64,000 nucleotides of DNA. Origin: Burkholderia sp. BCC1644. GTDB taxonomy: Bacteria; Pseudomonadota; Gammaproteobacteria; Burkholderiales; Burkholderiaceae. The stretch covers positions 20,343 through 84,342 of the forward strand of contig NZ_CADFEI010000027.1 of the NCBI RefSeq assembly GCF_902833225.1, read 5' to 3'. Shown here piece after piece: positions 17,596-28,218 of the stretch; position 1 is the first letter of the stretch; the number at the start of each line of letters is the position of its first letter. The translations under genes and the position numbers were made by a program. The notes beneath the pieces were generated by a model. The model saw only the letters and a list, made by a program, of their open reading frames with translations, made no database searches and was not told the origin of the DNA.

Positions 17596-19212
17596 ATGAC
17601 GATTCTTAACTTGCGACAAGCGCTGAGCGTGTTGGCAAAGTCCTCCCCATACGCAGTATGTACCCGAGTTGAATCCACCAAAGGAAACGAACTCGACACG
17701 CTCAAAGAATATTTGTTCGTTGAGCAACAGATCGAGCGCGATTTCGAAGAAATGCTCAAATCCGCGCAGACCTCTGACGTCGTTTTCTTATGCGGAAGCA
17801 GCGGCGACGGGAAGTCTGAAATTCTGACGCGGCACGCGAAAAAGTACTCAGCGAAGTGTCGGTTTCATCTAGATGCGACGCACAGTTTCGCTCCCTCTCA
17901 ATCAGCTATCGATGCACTCGATAGACTCTTTGACGAACGAGACGTCGACTGCCGCCCACTCATAGTGGGTATCAATGTTGGGATGCTCGCAAACTATGCA
18001 AAGGAAGGAGCAGACCGACATGAAGAAGTCCGCAACGCTATCGAATCATTTTTGAATCAACAACCAGACAGAAAACCATATAACTTTCTGGACTTCGAGA
18101 AGTACCCGAAGCTCGACTTCAACAACTACGGTGAAGCGCGCTCCGATTTCGCAAAAGAGGTTATGCGTCGCCTGACTACCGCGTCCGACGCCAACCCTTT
18201 CTATCGCCTCGCATTAAAGGAACGGCAGTTCGGGCACGAAAAGCGTTTGCTAGCGAACCTAAACCTTTTGGCTCGCGAAACCGTCCAAGATGTCATCGTT
18301 ACCAACCTGCTTAAAATTCGGCTTGCCAAGGATCAGTTCATCACTACCCGTGCTTTTCTAGATTTTTTGCACCACCTCCTCACAGGCGAAAAATATCTTT
18401 TCGACAATCTCTTCCATGGCGTTGAGAACGAATTGGCGCAACGCACGTCAAGCTTTGATCCTGCCATTAAGCGGACACAAAAACTAGATCAATTTATTCT
18501 TCGATATGAGCTACAACTGCCTGATAACGAGTTGCAATCATTTTTGCTGGAGCTTGAACAGCTGTCCATCTACTTTCCGGATACAAATATTGAAAGAGGG
18601 CAAGCAGGCTCGCTAGTCAGACTTTTTTATTTACTCCGCAACGAAAACATAGGAAACAATTATCATCATCAATACGCCGAAGAATTCTCAGACTCTCTTT
18701 TGGCGCAATATGCAAAGCTTTGGACACTACACGAAAACTACAACGAAACGATAACCGAAAAAACACAGCTGAGGCAATTCTATTCGAATGAACTAATAAA
18801 TGCCATCCACTTATACGCAAACCGCAACGCCCCAAATATAGAAAAAGGGGAGCTTTTCCTCGGGCAATTTGGGCCAGTTAAATTGGCAGTACCCGCGGAA
18901 ATCAAGGCTGACTACGCCAGAATTAAATCACACAAAAACCTATCACGATCGTATTTTTACGCATATTTGAAATTAGCAGATACGCCCTTGCAGCCAATTT
19001 CAGTCAGCCTCAATTTACTAGAATTGGTAGTTAGATTGAATCGCGGCTACCGGCCGAACAGATATGAAAAAAGCGCGGTTGTTATACTAGACGAAATTGT
19101 CGAACAGATCACCGATATAGCCAAATCGAGCGAAAAACTTCGATTCTATGATGGTGACCGCTCATATTCTGCATTATTTGACGACGACATGATAACAGTA
19201 TCCGGGGTTTAA
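17596..19212 (+). CDS. dptF: DNA phosphorothioation-dependent restriction protein DptF
   Basis: DptF, DptG and DptH together restrict DNA lacking phosphorothioate marks. The 538-aa product carries an N-terminal P-loop, LCGSSGDGKSEIL (GSSGDGKS at 67-74), in the position expected for DptF, whose family is a predicted NTPase. The rest is a long helical region without recognised motifs. The ATG at 17596 is used; an in-frame TTG at 17563 would add 11 residues. The gene is AT-rich compared with the host, as are the next two. dptG begins one base after its stop, which indicates translational coupling. Confidence 0.85.
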   Translation: MTILNLRQALSVLAKSSPYAVCTRVESTKGNELDTLKEYLFVEQQIERDFEEMLKSAQTSDVVFLCGSSGDGKSEILTRHAKKYSAKCRFHLDATHSFAPSQSAIDALDRLFDERDVDCRPLIVGINVGMLANYAKEGADRHEEVRNAIESFLNQQPDRKPYNFLDFEKYPKLDFNNYGEARSDFAKEVMRRLTTASDANPFYRLALKERQFGHEKRLLANLNLLARETVQDVIVTNLLKIRLAKDQFITTRAFLDFLHHLLTGEKYLFDNLFHGVENELAQRTSSFDPAIKRTQKLDQFILRYELQLPDNELQSFLLELEQLSIYFPDTNIERGQAGSLVRLFYLLRNENIGNNYHHQYAEEFSDSLLAQYAKLWTLHENYNETITEKTQLRQFYSNELINAIHLYANRNAPNIEKGELFLGQFGPVKLAVPAEIKADYARIKSHKNLSRSYFYAYLKLADTPLQPISVSLNLLELVVRLNRGYRPNRYEKSAVVILDEIVEQITDIAKSSEKLRFYDGDRSYSALFDDDMITVSGV

Positions 19213-19213
19213 C

Positions 19214-20533
19214 ATGTTCCCAATCTCCGAAAAATTAGCACCAACCGAGAAAAACCATCTAAATAGCTATCTCCCCATCAGAAAAAAAGGTAATGATTTT
19301 TCATGGGATACAATTACAGGAATTGTTTTGAGTGAAGCACTAAAGCGTCAAATTCTAAAATATGAGTTTGACTCTTTTAGAGATGATTGCAAGTGCGCCG
19401 TTATTGAAAAGCTTGATCAACCGATATTTTGGGAGATACTGGAGCGGATGTATTTTTCGTCCGACGCCATATTTAATATTTCACCGCTATTCCTGCTGTT
19501 CAAGGCACAGCGCAAAGGAACGGGAAAATTCGAACTCGGAACTGCCAATCAAAGAATGGGAGACCTCTTCACCAGCTTGATGGGCGGAAAATTTCAATTG
19601 CCTGATGTCACGCAGCGTTTGAATTTCATCGAAGATGAATTCATGACTGTCTTAAAAGAGCGCCTGGAGCCATTGAAAGCGAGCGAGACAATAGACGAGG
19701 CGTATCTACCGTACCTGGCCAAAGCATTCCGCGAAGACATAACATTCCTAAGCGAGCATCCAAAATACTTGGTTCAAGAGTTCACCAACACTCTTAAATT
19801 GTATGCGTTCGCTTACTGCTCACAATTAGCATTAAATATAAAAAGCTGGCGCATCGGCGAACCAGAACCAAAGCCGCTGTATTTTATTCTCGATACCGAA
19901 CGAGCGAGCTCAGAGCGTACCTGGGTGCGAAATTATGGTTACAAATTCCTCCTAGAGTGCGCCGGAGACCTCTTCCCGCTTCTATCTGCTTCCGAGCCCT
20001 TGCAACACAAAGGTCCGCGACGCCCACTATGGAAGATTTATCACGATGCCGTTACATATAAAGATCAGGAATCACTGCTTGCTTCGCTGAATTTATATAT
20101 AAAGGCGTTCGCAAACACAGAGAGTCGAAAGCTACAAGTCGATACAACGGCTCAAACGATAGACGCCGCGTTCGCCCAGTTAGCTGATCTCTCATTATGC
20201 CAATTCGCCGACGAGAACTCTGAACGGGCAGGTGTCAATAGACTCTATGTCAGAGAACTTGAACGACATATTTGCGTGAACTTTATGCAATCAAGAGGGC
20301 GCGCTGGAAGAATACTTGTACTCAACCAGGACTACCTTCTTCTCCTAACAAATCTCTCCATAGGAAAACGAGAAAAACTACGCCTACACGAACTCGTGAG
20401 CGAGTTCCAGCGCCGCGGATTTTACTTGGATACCCAGTCGCAACAAGTTCTGGTTGGTTTTTATGAACGCATGGGTAATGTTGAAAGAATGAGCGATAGT
20501 GGAGACGCCGTCTATGTCCGGAAAACTGTTTGA
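19214..20533 (+). CDS. dptG: DNA phosphorothioation-dependent restriction protein DptG
   Basis: This 439-aa protein is assigned as DptG from its place between dptF and dptH and from its size, which matches the family. It is rich in charged and aromatic residues and has no obvious catalytic motif, membrane span or signal peptide. DptG is thought to bridge the other two subunits, but its role is poorly defined in any system. Its last 20 bases overlap dptH, so the three genes form one tightly coupled operon. AT content is high and codon use differs strongly from the chromosome. Confidence 0.78.
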   Translation: MFPISEKLAPTEKNHLNSYLPIRKKGNDFSWDTITGIVLSEALKRQILKYEFDSFRDDCKCAVIEKLDQPIFWEILERMYFSSDAIFNISPLFLLFKAQRKGTGKFELGTANQRMGDLFTSLMGGKFQLPDVTQRLNFIEDEFMTVLKERLEPLKASETIDEAYLPYLAKAFREDITFLSEHPKYLVQEFTNTLKLYAFAYCSQLALNIKSWRIGEPEPKPLYFILDTERASSERTWVRNYGYKFLLECAGDLFPLLSASEPLQHKGPRRPLWKIYHDAVTYKDQESLLASLNLYIKAFANTESRKLQVDTTAQTIDAAFAQLADLSLCQFADENSERAGVNRLYVRELERHICVNFMQSRGRAGRILVLNQDYLLLLTNLSIGKREKLRLHELVSEFQRRGFYLDTQSQQVLVGFYERMGNVERMSDSGDAVYVRKTV

Positions 20534-23500
20534 AGAATTTCTCGCCGAATGCTTTTTAGGCTGGATTGCGAATGATATTCAACCCGGTTATCGATATCAA
20601 TTTAAATCACCTGATTCTGAAAATAGCAAACACCTATACGACGCATTTTGCCGAATCTCGGATGGCGAAAAGATCGAAATTGATGGAATAACTTTGCCAT
20701 GTGTGATGGTGAATCAAACATGTCTGATTCCCGTACTACACGGCAATATTGAAAGCGGGTTCACGGAGAACTACATTTCACGACTCCGCGATCTTGTCGC
20801 TGGGCGAAATGGTGTATTTGAGCGAAGCGCGTTGCTTATAATACACAATAGTATGTTAGATACGCTCATTAATAGCGCACAAGATCTCGCCGCACCTGGC
20901 GCAATATGGCATGCAGCCGCGCTGGAAAGAGAGTTGAATAAATTGATCCATCCCGGATCAAACGCGCGAGAACTGACAAAATATCTCCTGGAGGATCAGT
21001 TAGGGTTGGTCCTGGAAGAAGGGGCGACCGTATTTGGCTTTGCACCACTATTTCGCGCACTGGATGATGGAAAATTGGATTTTGCCGAATTGGGGCTATT
21101 TAACGACGATCTGCTTCTAGCTATGTCAGGGCAACCGGCACAGATCAGGCGTCGGCTAGACGAAAACCGCGCGATGCGCCGAAAAATCGAGTATGCGGTC
21201 GAGCATTACCCTGATCAGCTCGAAACTGCGCTTAACGAGTACGGTCGAAAATTTATTCAAGATCATTTTGAAGAACAGAAAGATTGGCGAAGTATCCAAT
21301 ATCAGCGATTTCTAGATGAGCGAGATGCAAACAAGTCGCAACGCTTGTTATTAGAAAGCGTTGACGTCGAGGGCGCAGAGGTCTATCAGCGCTCAAAAAG
21401 CTTAACGAAAGCGGGGCAACAAGACATCAGTTTGTTGATGCAAATTCCCCGTGAAAGAAATGAAGCTACAATCGAGCTAACGTTTGAAGGAAACGATCTC
21501 GATCCTGCACAAATAAAAGTCTCACACAACCGGCTTCTTTCCAAGACGATTGCTGCGTCTGTCAACCGAGCTGGCGGGAAACGCAGCCGAGCGCGGCTGA
21601 CCGTGCCTTTTTCCGGGCAGCCAACATTCTTTAGCCTAGAAATAAAGCGCGAAAGTCGCTCAGAAGAGTACAAGTTTCGATGCTTGATGGTAGAGCACGG
21701 GCGCTTCTACTTGGAGGAAGTCAAAAATTGCTTTCGAATCGAACCTTCTCACGAATGGGTCACCCTCCTGCTTGAAGAAAACAAGCTGCGAATCAATACA
21801 GTCAACGAATCGGTTTATATTCTAGATGAAGACGAGCAGGAAATTGATTGTTCGTGTCATGGGACCGTTGATTTCGAGTCACTAGCGAATCAGACCGAGA
21901 TGATTCAATTCTCGCTTCGCTCAGGTGATCAATCCCTTCGATTTAATATCGAGGGCCCCGCGGCAGAAGACAGCGTGATTGTTCCGTTATTATTTGATCA
22001 AGAGCGATTTTCAAAGCTATTTCGGGATGACTACAACGCAGAGTTTAATCGAGCTAAGAATAAGATTGTCATCGATAACACCGAAAGTACGGTCGTCGGT
22101 ACGAGGCTACAACTCTTGGGCTACGAAGCGTCTATGATCGACGGTCGGATCCTCTACATGTCGGAGGTTTCCTCTCTGCTGCTTTCTTCCTTGCCGGACA
22201 TTCAGCCGAAACTATACGCTGCATATCGCGACCTCCTCGACTATCTCGATCGCCACAAGACGCTTCCAAGTTTAGTGGCGTGGGGGCCCGAATATTGTTT
22301 ATTGGTTGCGGCTGTTGTGAGTGCGTATGAGGACGCATTGCTCTTGATTCCTCGCAATGAGGTAATGTCAACCGCCCACACTGATCTGCTTATGATCGGG
22401 CTTTACAAGCAAGATGGCAGAGAGCGGATCACACCGCTTCACCCCCTTGTCCTGGCCTACCATTTAGAACTCGTTCGGTTTATCAAAGCGGAAATCACGA
22501 ATTCCGATAGTGGATCGTTTGCTGAACTCCCACCAGTGACGAAGGAACGACTTGTTGCATCCGGATTGTTGCCTTTCGTCTATGACGCACAGTCTGACTT
22601 TGCGCACGTGGTACCGGCAAAGGAAAATAGCTTTTGGCTCGAAATCGTCCCCCAGAAGCAGATGAGTCACGGATACGTACGACGACTAGTTCTCGACAAG
22701 CTGGAAGAGTTCACTCAAGCATACGCTCGCTTGTTTAACGCTGGACCTAGAAGCTCGCTAATACTTAATGCCATCAACCAGTCTGAAGCATCTGAGTTAT
22801 TCCTCGGGTTGGCAGATTATTTCAAACGCCATAAGGACGAGGCTTGCGCAGTTCACGTTAACTTTTACGATGATGCTCTACGCTATAACGAATTTGACAG
22901 ATTTGCTGAAACATCCGCACACGAAGATCTTAAAATTCAACTTGGCTTGGGCAACTCCTTTGATCGTGGAGATGCGGACACGTTGGTCGACCTAGTTCGA
23001 AGTCGCTTAACGTATAGCAAGTTTGCAACACCGAAAAGTGGTGAAAAACTCGGATATGCTCATCTAGCTTTTTTTCGCAACAACGCCTCCGTCGATTGTC
23101 GAGCCGTAGACATAGAAAACGCATTGAGCGGCGTACTTTGTGACGGGCTGATCGCCGGTGAAGCAGCTGAAACAAAAGGTAACTCGTACTTTACTGCCTT
23201 CGGTTTGCGCGGAGTTGACGCGGAGAAATGGGTTGCGCTGCGACTCGCGAAACTTATAGGCACGTTGTGGCAACCCGCTCGCCAAAGCAATACGCAGTAT
23301 TTGGGTACCGGCATCGGTATTGCCGTTAGCGCAGATTTTAAAGAGCTTCTGTCCCGCTCATGTGATAGCGCACTCTGGACAACTTTAATCGACCCCAAAG
23401 TGACCTTGGATTTCTTTGCTACACAGACGGACGTTGTTCTAATACATTATTCAGATCAATATACCAGCTCTGCTGGATATGATGCGATTACTGTCACGCG

Positions 23501-25637
23501 GCAGGTTGATATGTTTGAGCGATTACTGTGGAAGGAAGGAGGAGGGCGAGGCCAGCATTTGCTATCGGAATTCAACGCCTTTAATGGCGAATGGCTTTTG
23601 AAGATGCTGACCTCGAATAGCAAGGAACGCAAGGAAAAATACGGAATTATTGGCGCATATAAATTCGTACGCGCGATGTTGCATCGTTCAGATATTAGTT
23701 GGGTACCACTTTCCGTGGCAGAAATGATACGCGTTTCGGGGAATGTGGGACTCAAGATGAGCGACAGTGAATTTTCCAGAAAAGTTCAGGGATACAAGCG
23801 AGGCGCTGTTTCGGACGACGTTTTGTTTGTGGGTTTCAAGGGAAATAATCTATATTTACTTCCTTTGGAGGTTAAGACAGGAGCGCGGCCAGATTTCGCA
23901 CACGCGGGCGAGCAAGCGAAAGAGCTGAAACGCTATCTATGTGAAGAAGTGCTAGGCAAACGGACACTGGCCTCGCGCCTTTATCGCGCATTGTTTGTTC
24001 GTCAAGTATTGATGCAGGTGGAGAAATTTCGCCTTTATGATGTACTCGACGAGTCTGCGCTATCGACCTTGATGGGTCGGCGCGAGTGGTGGCTTAAAGG
24101 TGACTTTGAGTTGAGCACGCTGCCCGAATATGTCGATGGTTTTGTTGTTGCGCATATCGAAGACTCAAACTGCTTCGAGCCTACCTATAAAATCACTAAA
24201 GATAATATTCTTCAAATTGAGCTACCGTACTCGCTGCTCGATTCGCTGATTTCAGCAAAGAGTGGACCGGAGCTTGATCGACTCGTCCAAATTTGCAAGG
24301 TGGGCAGAGAGTACCTACTTTTGCCTGAGGCTAAGCAAGACAGCCATTTTTCGAATAACGACTCGCTCGTTCAGGATGATGGCGCTTTGGGTGAAGGACA
24401 GGGCACCGACGCCATTACGGGTGAGTGGTCGGTTAAAAAGCCAGCTGTTACGGATCAAGGCAGCTTCGAAGAAGCTCAAGATTCGAACAAAATCCCGCCT
24501 CTAAGTACTGGCTCACCTCTGCGCGTACTCTTTGGCCATGACACGCTCCATGAAAACCCGCTTTATTGGGAGCCAACAAACACTACGCGGTTTATGAATA
24601 CCAACACCGGCATCGTCGGCACCATGGGAACCGGAAAAACTCAGTTTACGAAATCTCTTATAACTCAGATTTTTCGCGAGCAACGAAATAACGTCAACTC
24701 CGCCTCAATCGGGGTACTAATATTCGACTATAAATCTGATTATGTCGATGATGAATTTATTCGAGAAACATCTGCGAGCAAGTATAAACTGTTTAATTTG
24801 CCTTATAACCCATTAAGCCTATACGGAGACACCCCCATGCTGCCGGTGCACACGGCAGCAGGCTTTGCCGAAACTATGAGTCGCGCATATAGTTTGGGCA
24901 AAAAGCAGCAGCTTAAATTAGAAAATCTTATCCTCGAGTGCTATGGCGCTGCGGGAATTCTTCCTGAGGACCCATCCACTTGGCGCCGTGCCGCGCCGAC
25001 AATTGAGGACATTTGGCAGCGATTTTTAAATCAAGAGAAGGTTGAGGAAGATTCGCTGTATGCAGCTCTCTCAAAACTAGCACGATTCAAGATTTTTGAA
25101 GCACAAGCAGAAAATGTGCGCAGCCTTTACGATTTGGCGGCCGGAGTAACAATCATTGAATTGGCAGGCTATCCACCTGAAATACAAAATTTGATTGTTG
25201 GACTCACGTTGGACCTATTTTATGCACAAATGCAAAAAACAGGAAAACCTCACGTGTCCGGGGACTTTAGACAGATAACAAAGATGATCTTGGTTGATGA
25301 GGCTGACAATTTTATGTCACAGGATTTTCCCGCGCTGAGAAAAATTTTGAAGGAAGGGCGAGAATATGGTGTTGGCGTCATTCTTTCGACGCAAGATATA
25401 ACACATTTCAAAACAGCAGAGAACAACTACGCCAGTTACGTACTTTCCTGGGTGATTCATAGGGTTTCCGAGATTAAAAATTCGGATATTAAGTCGATCT
25501 TTAATAAGGACGACAAGTCTGAGCAAGACCACCTGATGGAGACGATCCGGAAATTGGAAAAACACCAGAGCCTCTATATCGATGGTGACAAAGGCGTAAG
25601 AAAGATGCGAGATTTGGCTTTCTGGGAGCTCTTGTAG
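20514..25637 (+). CDS. dptH: DNA phosphorothioation-dependent restriction protein DptH
   Basis: This 1707-aa protein is the large subunit of the restriction complex. The C-terminal part is a HerA/FtsK-like ATPase with Walker A GTMGTGKT at 1369-1376 and Walker B MILVDEAD at 1591-1598, consistent with DNA translocation. In the middle, strands leading to LEVKTG (E1119, K1121) look like the core of a PD-(D/E)XK nuclease, a candidate for the cutting activity. The N-terminal 1000 residues are unassigned. The ATG at 20514, with GGAG upstream, was preferred over a GTG five codons earlier. It ends 200 bp from the convergent dndE. Confidence 0.86.
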   Translation: MSGKLFEEFLAECFLGWIANDIQPGYRYQFKSPDSENSKHLYDAFCRISDGEKIEIDGITLPCVMVNQTCLIPVLHGNIESGFTENYISRLRDLVAGRNGVFERSALLIIHNSMLDTLINSAQDLAAPGAIWHAAALERELNKLIHPGSNARELTKYLLEDQLGLVLEEGATVFGFAPLFRALDDGKLDFAELGLFNDDLLLAMSGQPAQIRRRLDENRAMRRKIEYAVEHYPDQLETALNEYGRKFIQDHFEEQKDWRSIQYQRFLDERDANKSQRLLLESVDVEGAEVYQRSKSLTKAGQQDISLLMQIPRERNEATIELTFEGNDLDPAQIKVSHNRLLSKTIAASVNRAGGKRSRARLTVPFSGQPTFFSLEIKRESRSEEYKFRCLMVEHGRFYLEEVKNCFRIEPSHEWVTLLLEENKLRINTVNESVYILDEDEQEIDCSCHGTVDFESLANQTEMIQFSLRSGDQSLRFNIEGPAAEDSVIVPLLFDQERFSKLFRDDYNAEFNRAKNKIVIDNTESTVVGTRLQLLGYEASMIDGRILYMSEVSSLLLSSLPDIQPKLYAAYRDLLDYLDRHKTLPSLVAWGPEYCLLVAAVVSAYEDALLLIPRNEVMSTAHTDLLMIGLYKQDGRERITPLHPLVLAYHLELVRFIKAEITNSDSGSFAELPPVTKERLVASGLLPFVYDAQSDFAHVVPAKENSFWLEIVPQKQMSHGYVRRLVLDKLEEFTQAYARLFNAGPRSSLILNAINQSEASELFLGLADYFKRHKDEACAVHVNFYDDALRYNEFDRFAETSAHEDLKIQLGLGNSFDRGDADTLVDLVRSRLTYSKFATPKSGEKLGYAHLAFFRNNASVDCRAVDIENALSGVLCDGLIAGEAAETKGNSYFTAFGLRGVDAEKWVALRLAKLIGTLWQPARQSNTQYLGTGIGIAVSADFKELLSRSCDSALWTTLIDPKVTLDFFATQTDVVLIHYSDQYTSSAGYDAITVTRQVDMFERLLWKEGGGRGQHLLSEFNAFNGEWLLKMLTSNSKERKEKYGIIGAYKFVRAMLHRSDISWVPLSVAEMIRVSGNVGLKMSDSEFSRKVQGYKRGAVSDDVLFVGFKGNNLYLLPLEVKTGARPDFAHAGEQAKELKRYLCEEVLGKRTLASRLYRALFVRQVLMQVEKFRLYDVLDESALSTLMGRREWWLKGDFELSTLPEYVDGFVVAHIEDSNCFEPTYKITKDNILQIELPYSLLDSLISAKSGPELDRLVQICKVGREYLLLPEAKQDSHFSNNDSLVQDDGALGEGQGTDAITGEWSVKKPAVTDQGSFEEAQDSNKIPPLSTGSPLRVLFGHDTLHENPLYWEPTNTTRFMNTNTGIVGTMGTGKTQFTKSLITQIFREQRNNVNSASIGVLIFDYKSDYVDDEFIRETSASKYKLFNLPYNPLSLYGDTPMLPVHTAAGFAETMSRAYSLGKKQQLKLENLILECYGAAGILPEDPSTWRRAAPTIEDIWQRFLNQEKVEEDSLYAALSKLARFKIFEAQAENVRSLYDLAAGVTIIELAGYPPEIQNLIVGLTLDLFYAQMQKTGKPHVSGDFRQITKMILVDEADNFMSQDFPALRKILKEGREYGVGVILSTQDITHFKTAENNYASYVLSWVIHRVSEIKNSDIKSIFNKDDKSEQDHLMETIRKLEKHQSLYIDGDKGVRKMRDLAFWELL

Positions 25638-25735
25638 AGGCTGATGAATAATGGTCGCGCTGCACCAGCGCGGCAAGACCATCCATGCCACGGCGCATAA
25701 CGGCGTCCAGAGGGCATGTGTTCTTCGACAGTGTT

Positions 25736-25763
25736 AACGTGTCCACCTATTCTTATGTGGACA
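25736..25763. terminator. Hairpin between convergent dptH and dndE
   Basis: CGTGTCCAC and GTGGACACG form a perfect 9-bp stem around a 10-nt loop. A second imperfect hairpin (ATGGTC…GACCAT with inner GCGCTG/CAGCGC) lies at about 25652-25684. No strong T-run follows either, so the terminator role rests on their position between converging operons. Confidence 0.5.
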
Positions 25764-25835
25764 CGATACTCCCAAGCCTCTTAGCTCAACTCAAGATGGG
25801 ATCCTCGGACGGTTAGACTCGCATCTGTAACGTCC

Positions 25836-26219
25836 TCAAACTGTGGCGAGCGAACGTGCAAGTTCGCTCAACAGATCATCTTCACGCCGGCTCGCCAGAT
25901 AAGAAAGCCCCCGATGAAGGTGAAGAAGGAGCGCCTGCCTGATCGAATTGGGTGCGGGTTGTATCTGGTCACGCAATAGCCGTACAACGAGTAGATTGTG
26001 ATAAACACCTTCGTTGCCACCGGTGAATGTACGCCAATCTATTTCGAGCCCGCCTGCAAAATTAAAGCTTTCCTCGGGAGGGATAGACGGGTTCGCAAGC
26101 GACAGACAAAGCGCGTGCCGACACAGCACATTGTTATGCTCAATTCCCGTCTTGCGTTTAAGTGCGATCAGTTGATTTTTCGCAATAGCAGTCAGTTTGA
26201 CCCGTTCAATGACGCTCAT
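25836..26219 (-). CDS. dndE: DNA sulfur modification protein DndE
   Basis: DndE is the small subunit of the DndCDE complex, which replaces a non-bridging phosphate oxygen by sulfur at specific sites; known DndE binds nicked DNA as a tetramer. The 127-aa product has the family segment FNFAGGLEIDWRTFTG and a basic helical N-terminus. Its length is normal for DndE. The start overlaps the dndD stop by four bases (ATGA), so the two are translationally coupled. Confidence 0.9.
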   Translation of the reverse strand: MSVIERVKLTAIAKNQLIALKRKTGIEHNNVLCRHALCLSLANPSIPPEESFNFAGGLEIDWRTFTGGNEGVYHNLLVVRLLRDQIQPAPNSIRQALLLHLHRGLSYLASRREDDLLSELARSLATV

Positions 26220-28207
26220 GCAGCCTCCAGCGAGTTCGCGTAAGTGTCAGTTCCCGAAACGTTCGTGCAGCCCATCTCATCATCGAAATGCAGGATGAAC
26301 TCTCGATTCATATGCGGCCGCAACGCGTCATATGCCGCTCCCTCCACTTCTTCGTCCGTCGAGAGAACCAGTACCTGATGCGATACGGTTGCAAAGAATC
26401 GCTTGATCAATGATGTTCGATGCTGCCCATCGAGGCGCGCAAGCGGGGTGTCAACAACAACAGGGAAACGCCCCTTTCGCTCTTTGATCAATGCGCTCAG
26501 CACCGAGATGGCAAGCATCTGTCGCTCACCAGCAGACATGCGATCCATGGGAAGCTCCTGCCCCTTCCCATCCTCGATCTTGACCTGGTAGGTCACGGGA
26601 TCAACGACCACATTCGATACAAGCTTCCGCTTCCGTAGCAGATTTCGAAATTCAGCCGTGATCACATCAGACAACCACTGAGCCTTGGACGCAAGTAACC
26701 TCTCTTTGAACACAACAAGGGCCTGTCTTGCTCGCGCAGCGGCTTCCAATCCCTTCGTTTCGAGCGCTCGATCCTTGAATTCAGTATTCATTCGCGACCT
26801 TAGCGCGCTCAAGCGAATTTGTACGTGATTATGGCTAGTGCACGTATCTGCCAGCGCTGCCGTGATCCTCTCCAGATTTTGTTCGGCGGTTGCAACCGCT
26901 TGAGACTTTTCCTTCATGGTGAGGAGTACATCGGCCAATTGTTCATCGGCCGGAATTTCCCCAAGAGCACGTTCGGCAACATCCAAAGCCCGCTGAATGC
27001 CATCCAGCTCCTTGAGCGTAGTGCGAACACGCCCGCGCGCATTTTCAACATGAGCGCTGACATCCGCAGGATTACCGTCAGCAACGAGAACAGGCTTCCG
27101 ACGCTGAGAGCTCTTTGCATGAACTAAGTCTTGCTTCAGCAGATTCTTTACAATATCGAGTGACTTCGTCGAAACTTCCGTCGTCAGGGCCGCTAGTATG
27201 CGACGGTCGCGCTTCCTGAATTCTTCGCCCAACAAAGTGGCATGCCGACTCTGTTCGTCGTGCCCCCACTCCGCCTCATACTGCCGCCACAGATCCCCAA
27301 GCCAGGCAATAGGAAGCAATGGGTCGGCCATCCCGTCAACCAGCGTGTGATGAATAGACTTCGCCTGCATCCGTGCGCCAGTTACGTCGCTCCGAATTCG
27401 CGCAGCCTGCTCGTATGCAGATAGTCCATTACGCTTGGCTTCTACTACATAACGCTCCAATACCAAACTAGCTTGATCCAGAGTATTTCGTGCGGCTGCC
27501 TGCTCCTGGAGTTGATCCGCGTGAGCGCGCTCCAGCGATTCAAACTGGGCCTCCAGCTCCAGCAGACTAGCCTTGGCAGATTCGTACTGGGACGAACCTT
27601 CTTTCCCTCGCAGAACAGCCCTCCGCTCAACAGCCTTGAGATCGTTGCCCAACACGTCAATGCCGCCGATCCCGAGAAATACCTCTGTCGCGCGGCGCAG
27701 CAGATCCGGAAGTCTCTCAGGATTTGCAAGTGCTTCAATCTTTTCGCCGTCGAACAAGAACAACTGAACCAACTCAGCAGGAAGGATATCGCCGATAAAG
27801 CGCTCCCACCCGGCCGTAAATTCCATATCCTCCGTGCCATCAATAAGCACAGAGAATCGCTCGGTAAACGTACTGCGTCGCTGCCACTCCCGGGAGACCA
27901 TGACTTTCTGACGGGTGCCGCCGATGTCGATGAGTAGCTCGATAGCGATAGCGGCATTTCCCACGGCATCAGCCCGCTGCAGCGACTGAACTAACTGTTC
28001 ATATTCTGATCGTCGCCCAGAGCTAACGGCTCCGGCGCCGTAGAGACCGATCTGCAACGCTGTCAGCAAGGTGGTTTTCCCGCTGCCATTGAGGGCCTTA
28101 ACGAGAATCACCGGACGCGATGAGGAAACGGAGAGCTCAAGCGTCTGTCGATCTCGGAACGGGCCGAAATTTTGGATCGAGATGCTTGAAAAAGTGATTT
28201 TAGCCAT
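26216..28207 (-). CDS. dndD: DNA sulfur modification protein DndD
   Basis: DndD is an SMC/Rad50-like ATPase, thought to open or nick DNA for sulfur insertion. The 663-aa product begins with IQNFGPFRDRQTLEL and Walker A GSGKTT at 41-46. A long coiled-coil follows (about 180-520). It closes with the ABC signature MSAGERQMLA and Walker B FPVVVDTPLARLD. It lies between dndC (12 bases upstream) and dndE (four-base overlap). Confidence 0.94.
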   Translation of the reverse strand: MAKITFSSISIQNFGPFRDRQTLELSVSSSRPVILVKALNGSGKTTLLTALQIGLYGAGAVSSGRRSEYEQLVQSLQRADAVGNAAIAIELLIDIGGTRQKVMVSREWQRRSTFTERFSVLIDGTEDMEFTAGWERFIGDILPAELVQLFLFDGEKIEALANPERLPDLLRRATEVFLGIGGIDVLGNDLKAVERRAVLRGKEGSSQYESAKASLLELEAQFESLERAHADQLQEQAAARNTLDQASLVLERYVVEAKRNGLSAYEQAARIRSDVTGARMQAKSIHHTLVDGMADPLLPIAWLGDLWRQYEAEWGHDEQSRHATLLGEEFRKRDRRILAALTTEVSTKSLDIVKNLLKQDLVHAKSSQRRKPVLVADGNPADVSAHVENARGRVRTTLKELDGIQRALDVAERALGEIPADEQLADVLLTMKEKSQAVATAEQNLERITAALADTCTSHNHVQIRLSALRSRMNTEFKDRALETKGLEAAARARQALVVFKERLLASKAQWLSDVITAEFRNLLRKRKLVSNVVVDPVTYQVKIEDGKGQELPMDRMSAGERQMLAISVLSALIKERKGRFPVVVDTPLARLDGQHRTSLIKRFFATVSHQVLVLSTDEEVEGAAYDALRPHMNREFILHFDDEMGCTNVSGTDTYANSLEAA

Positions 28208-28218
28208 GAACAGATAAA

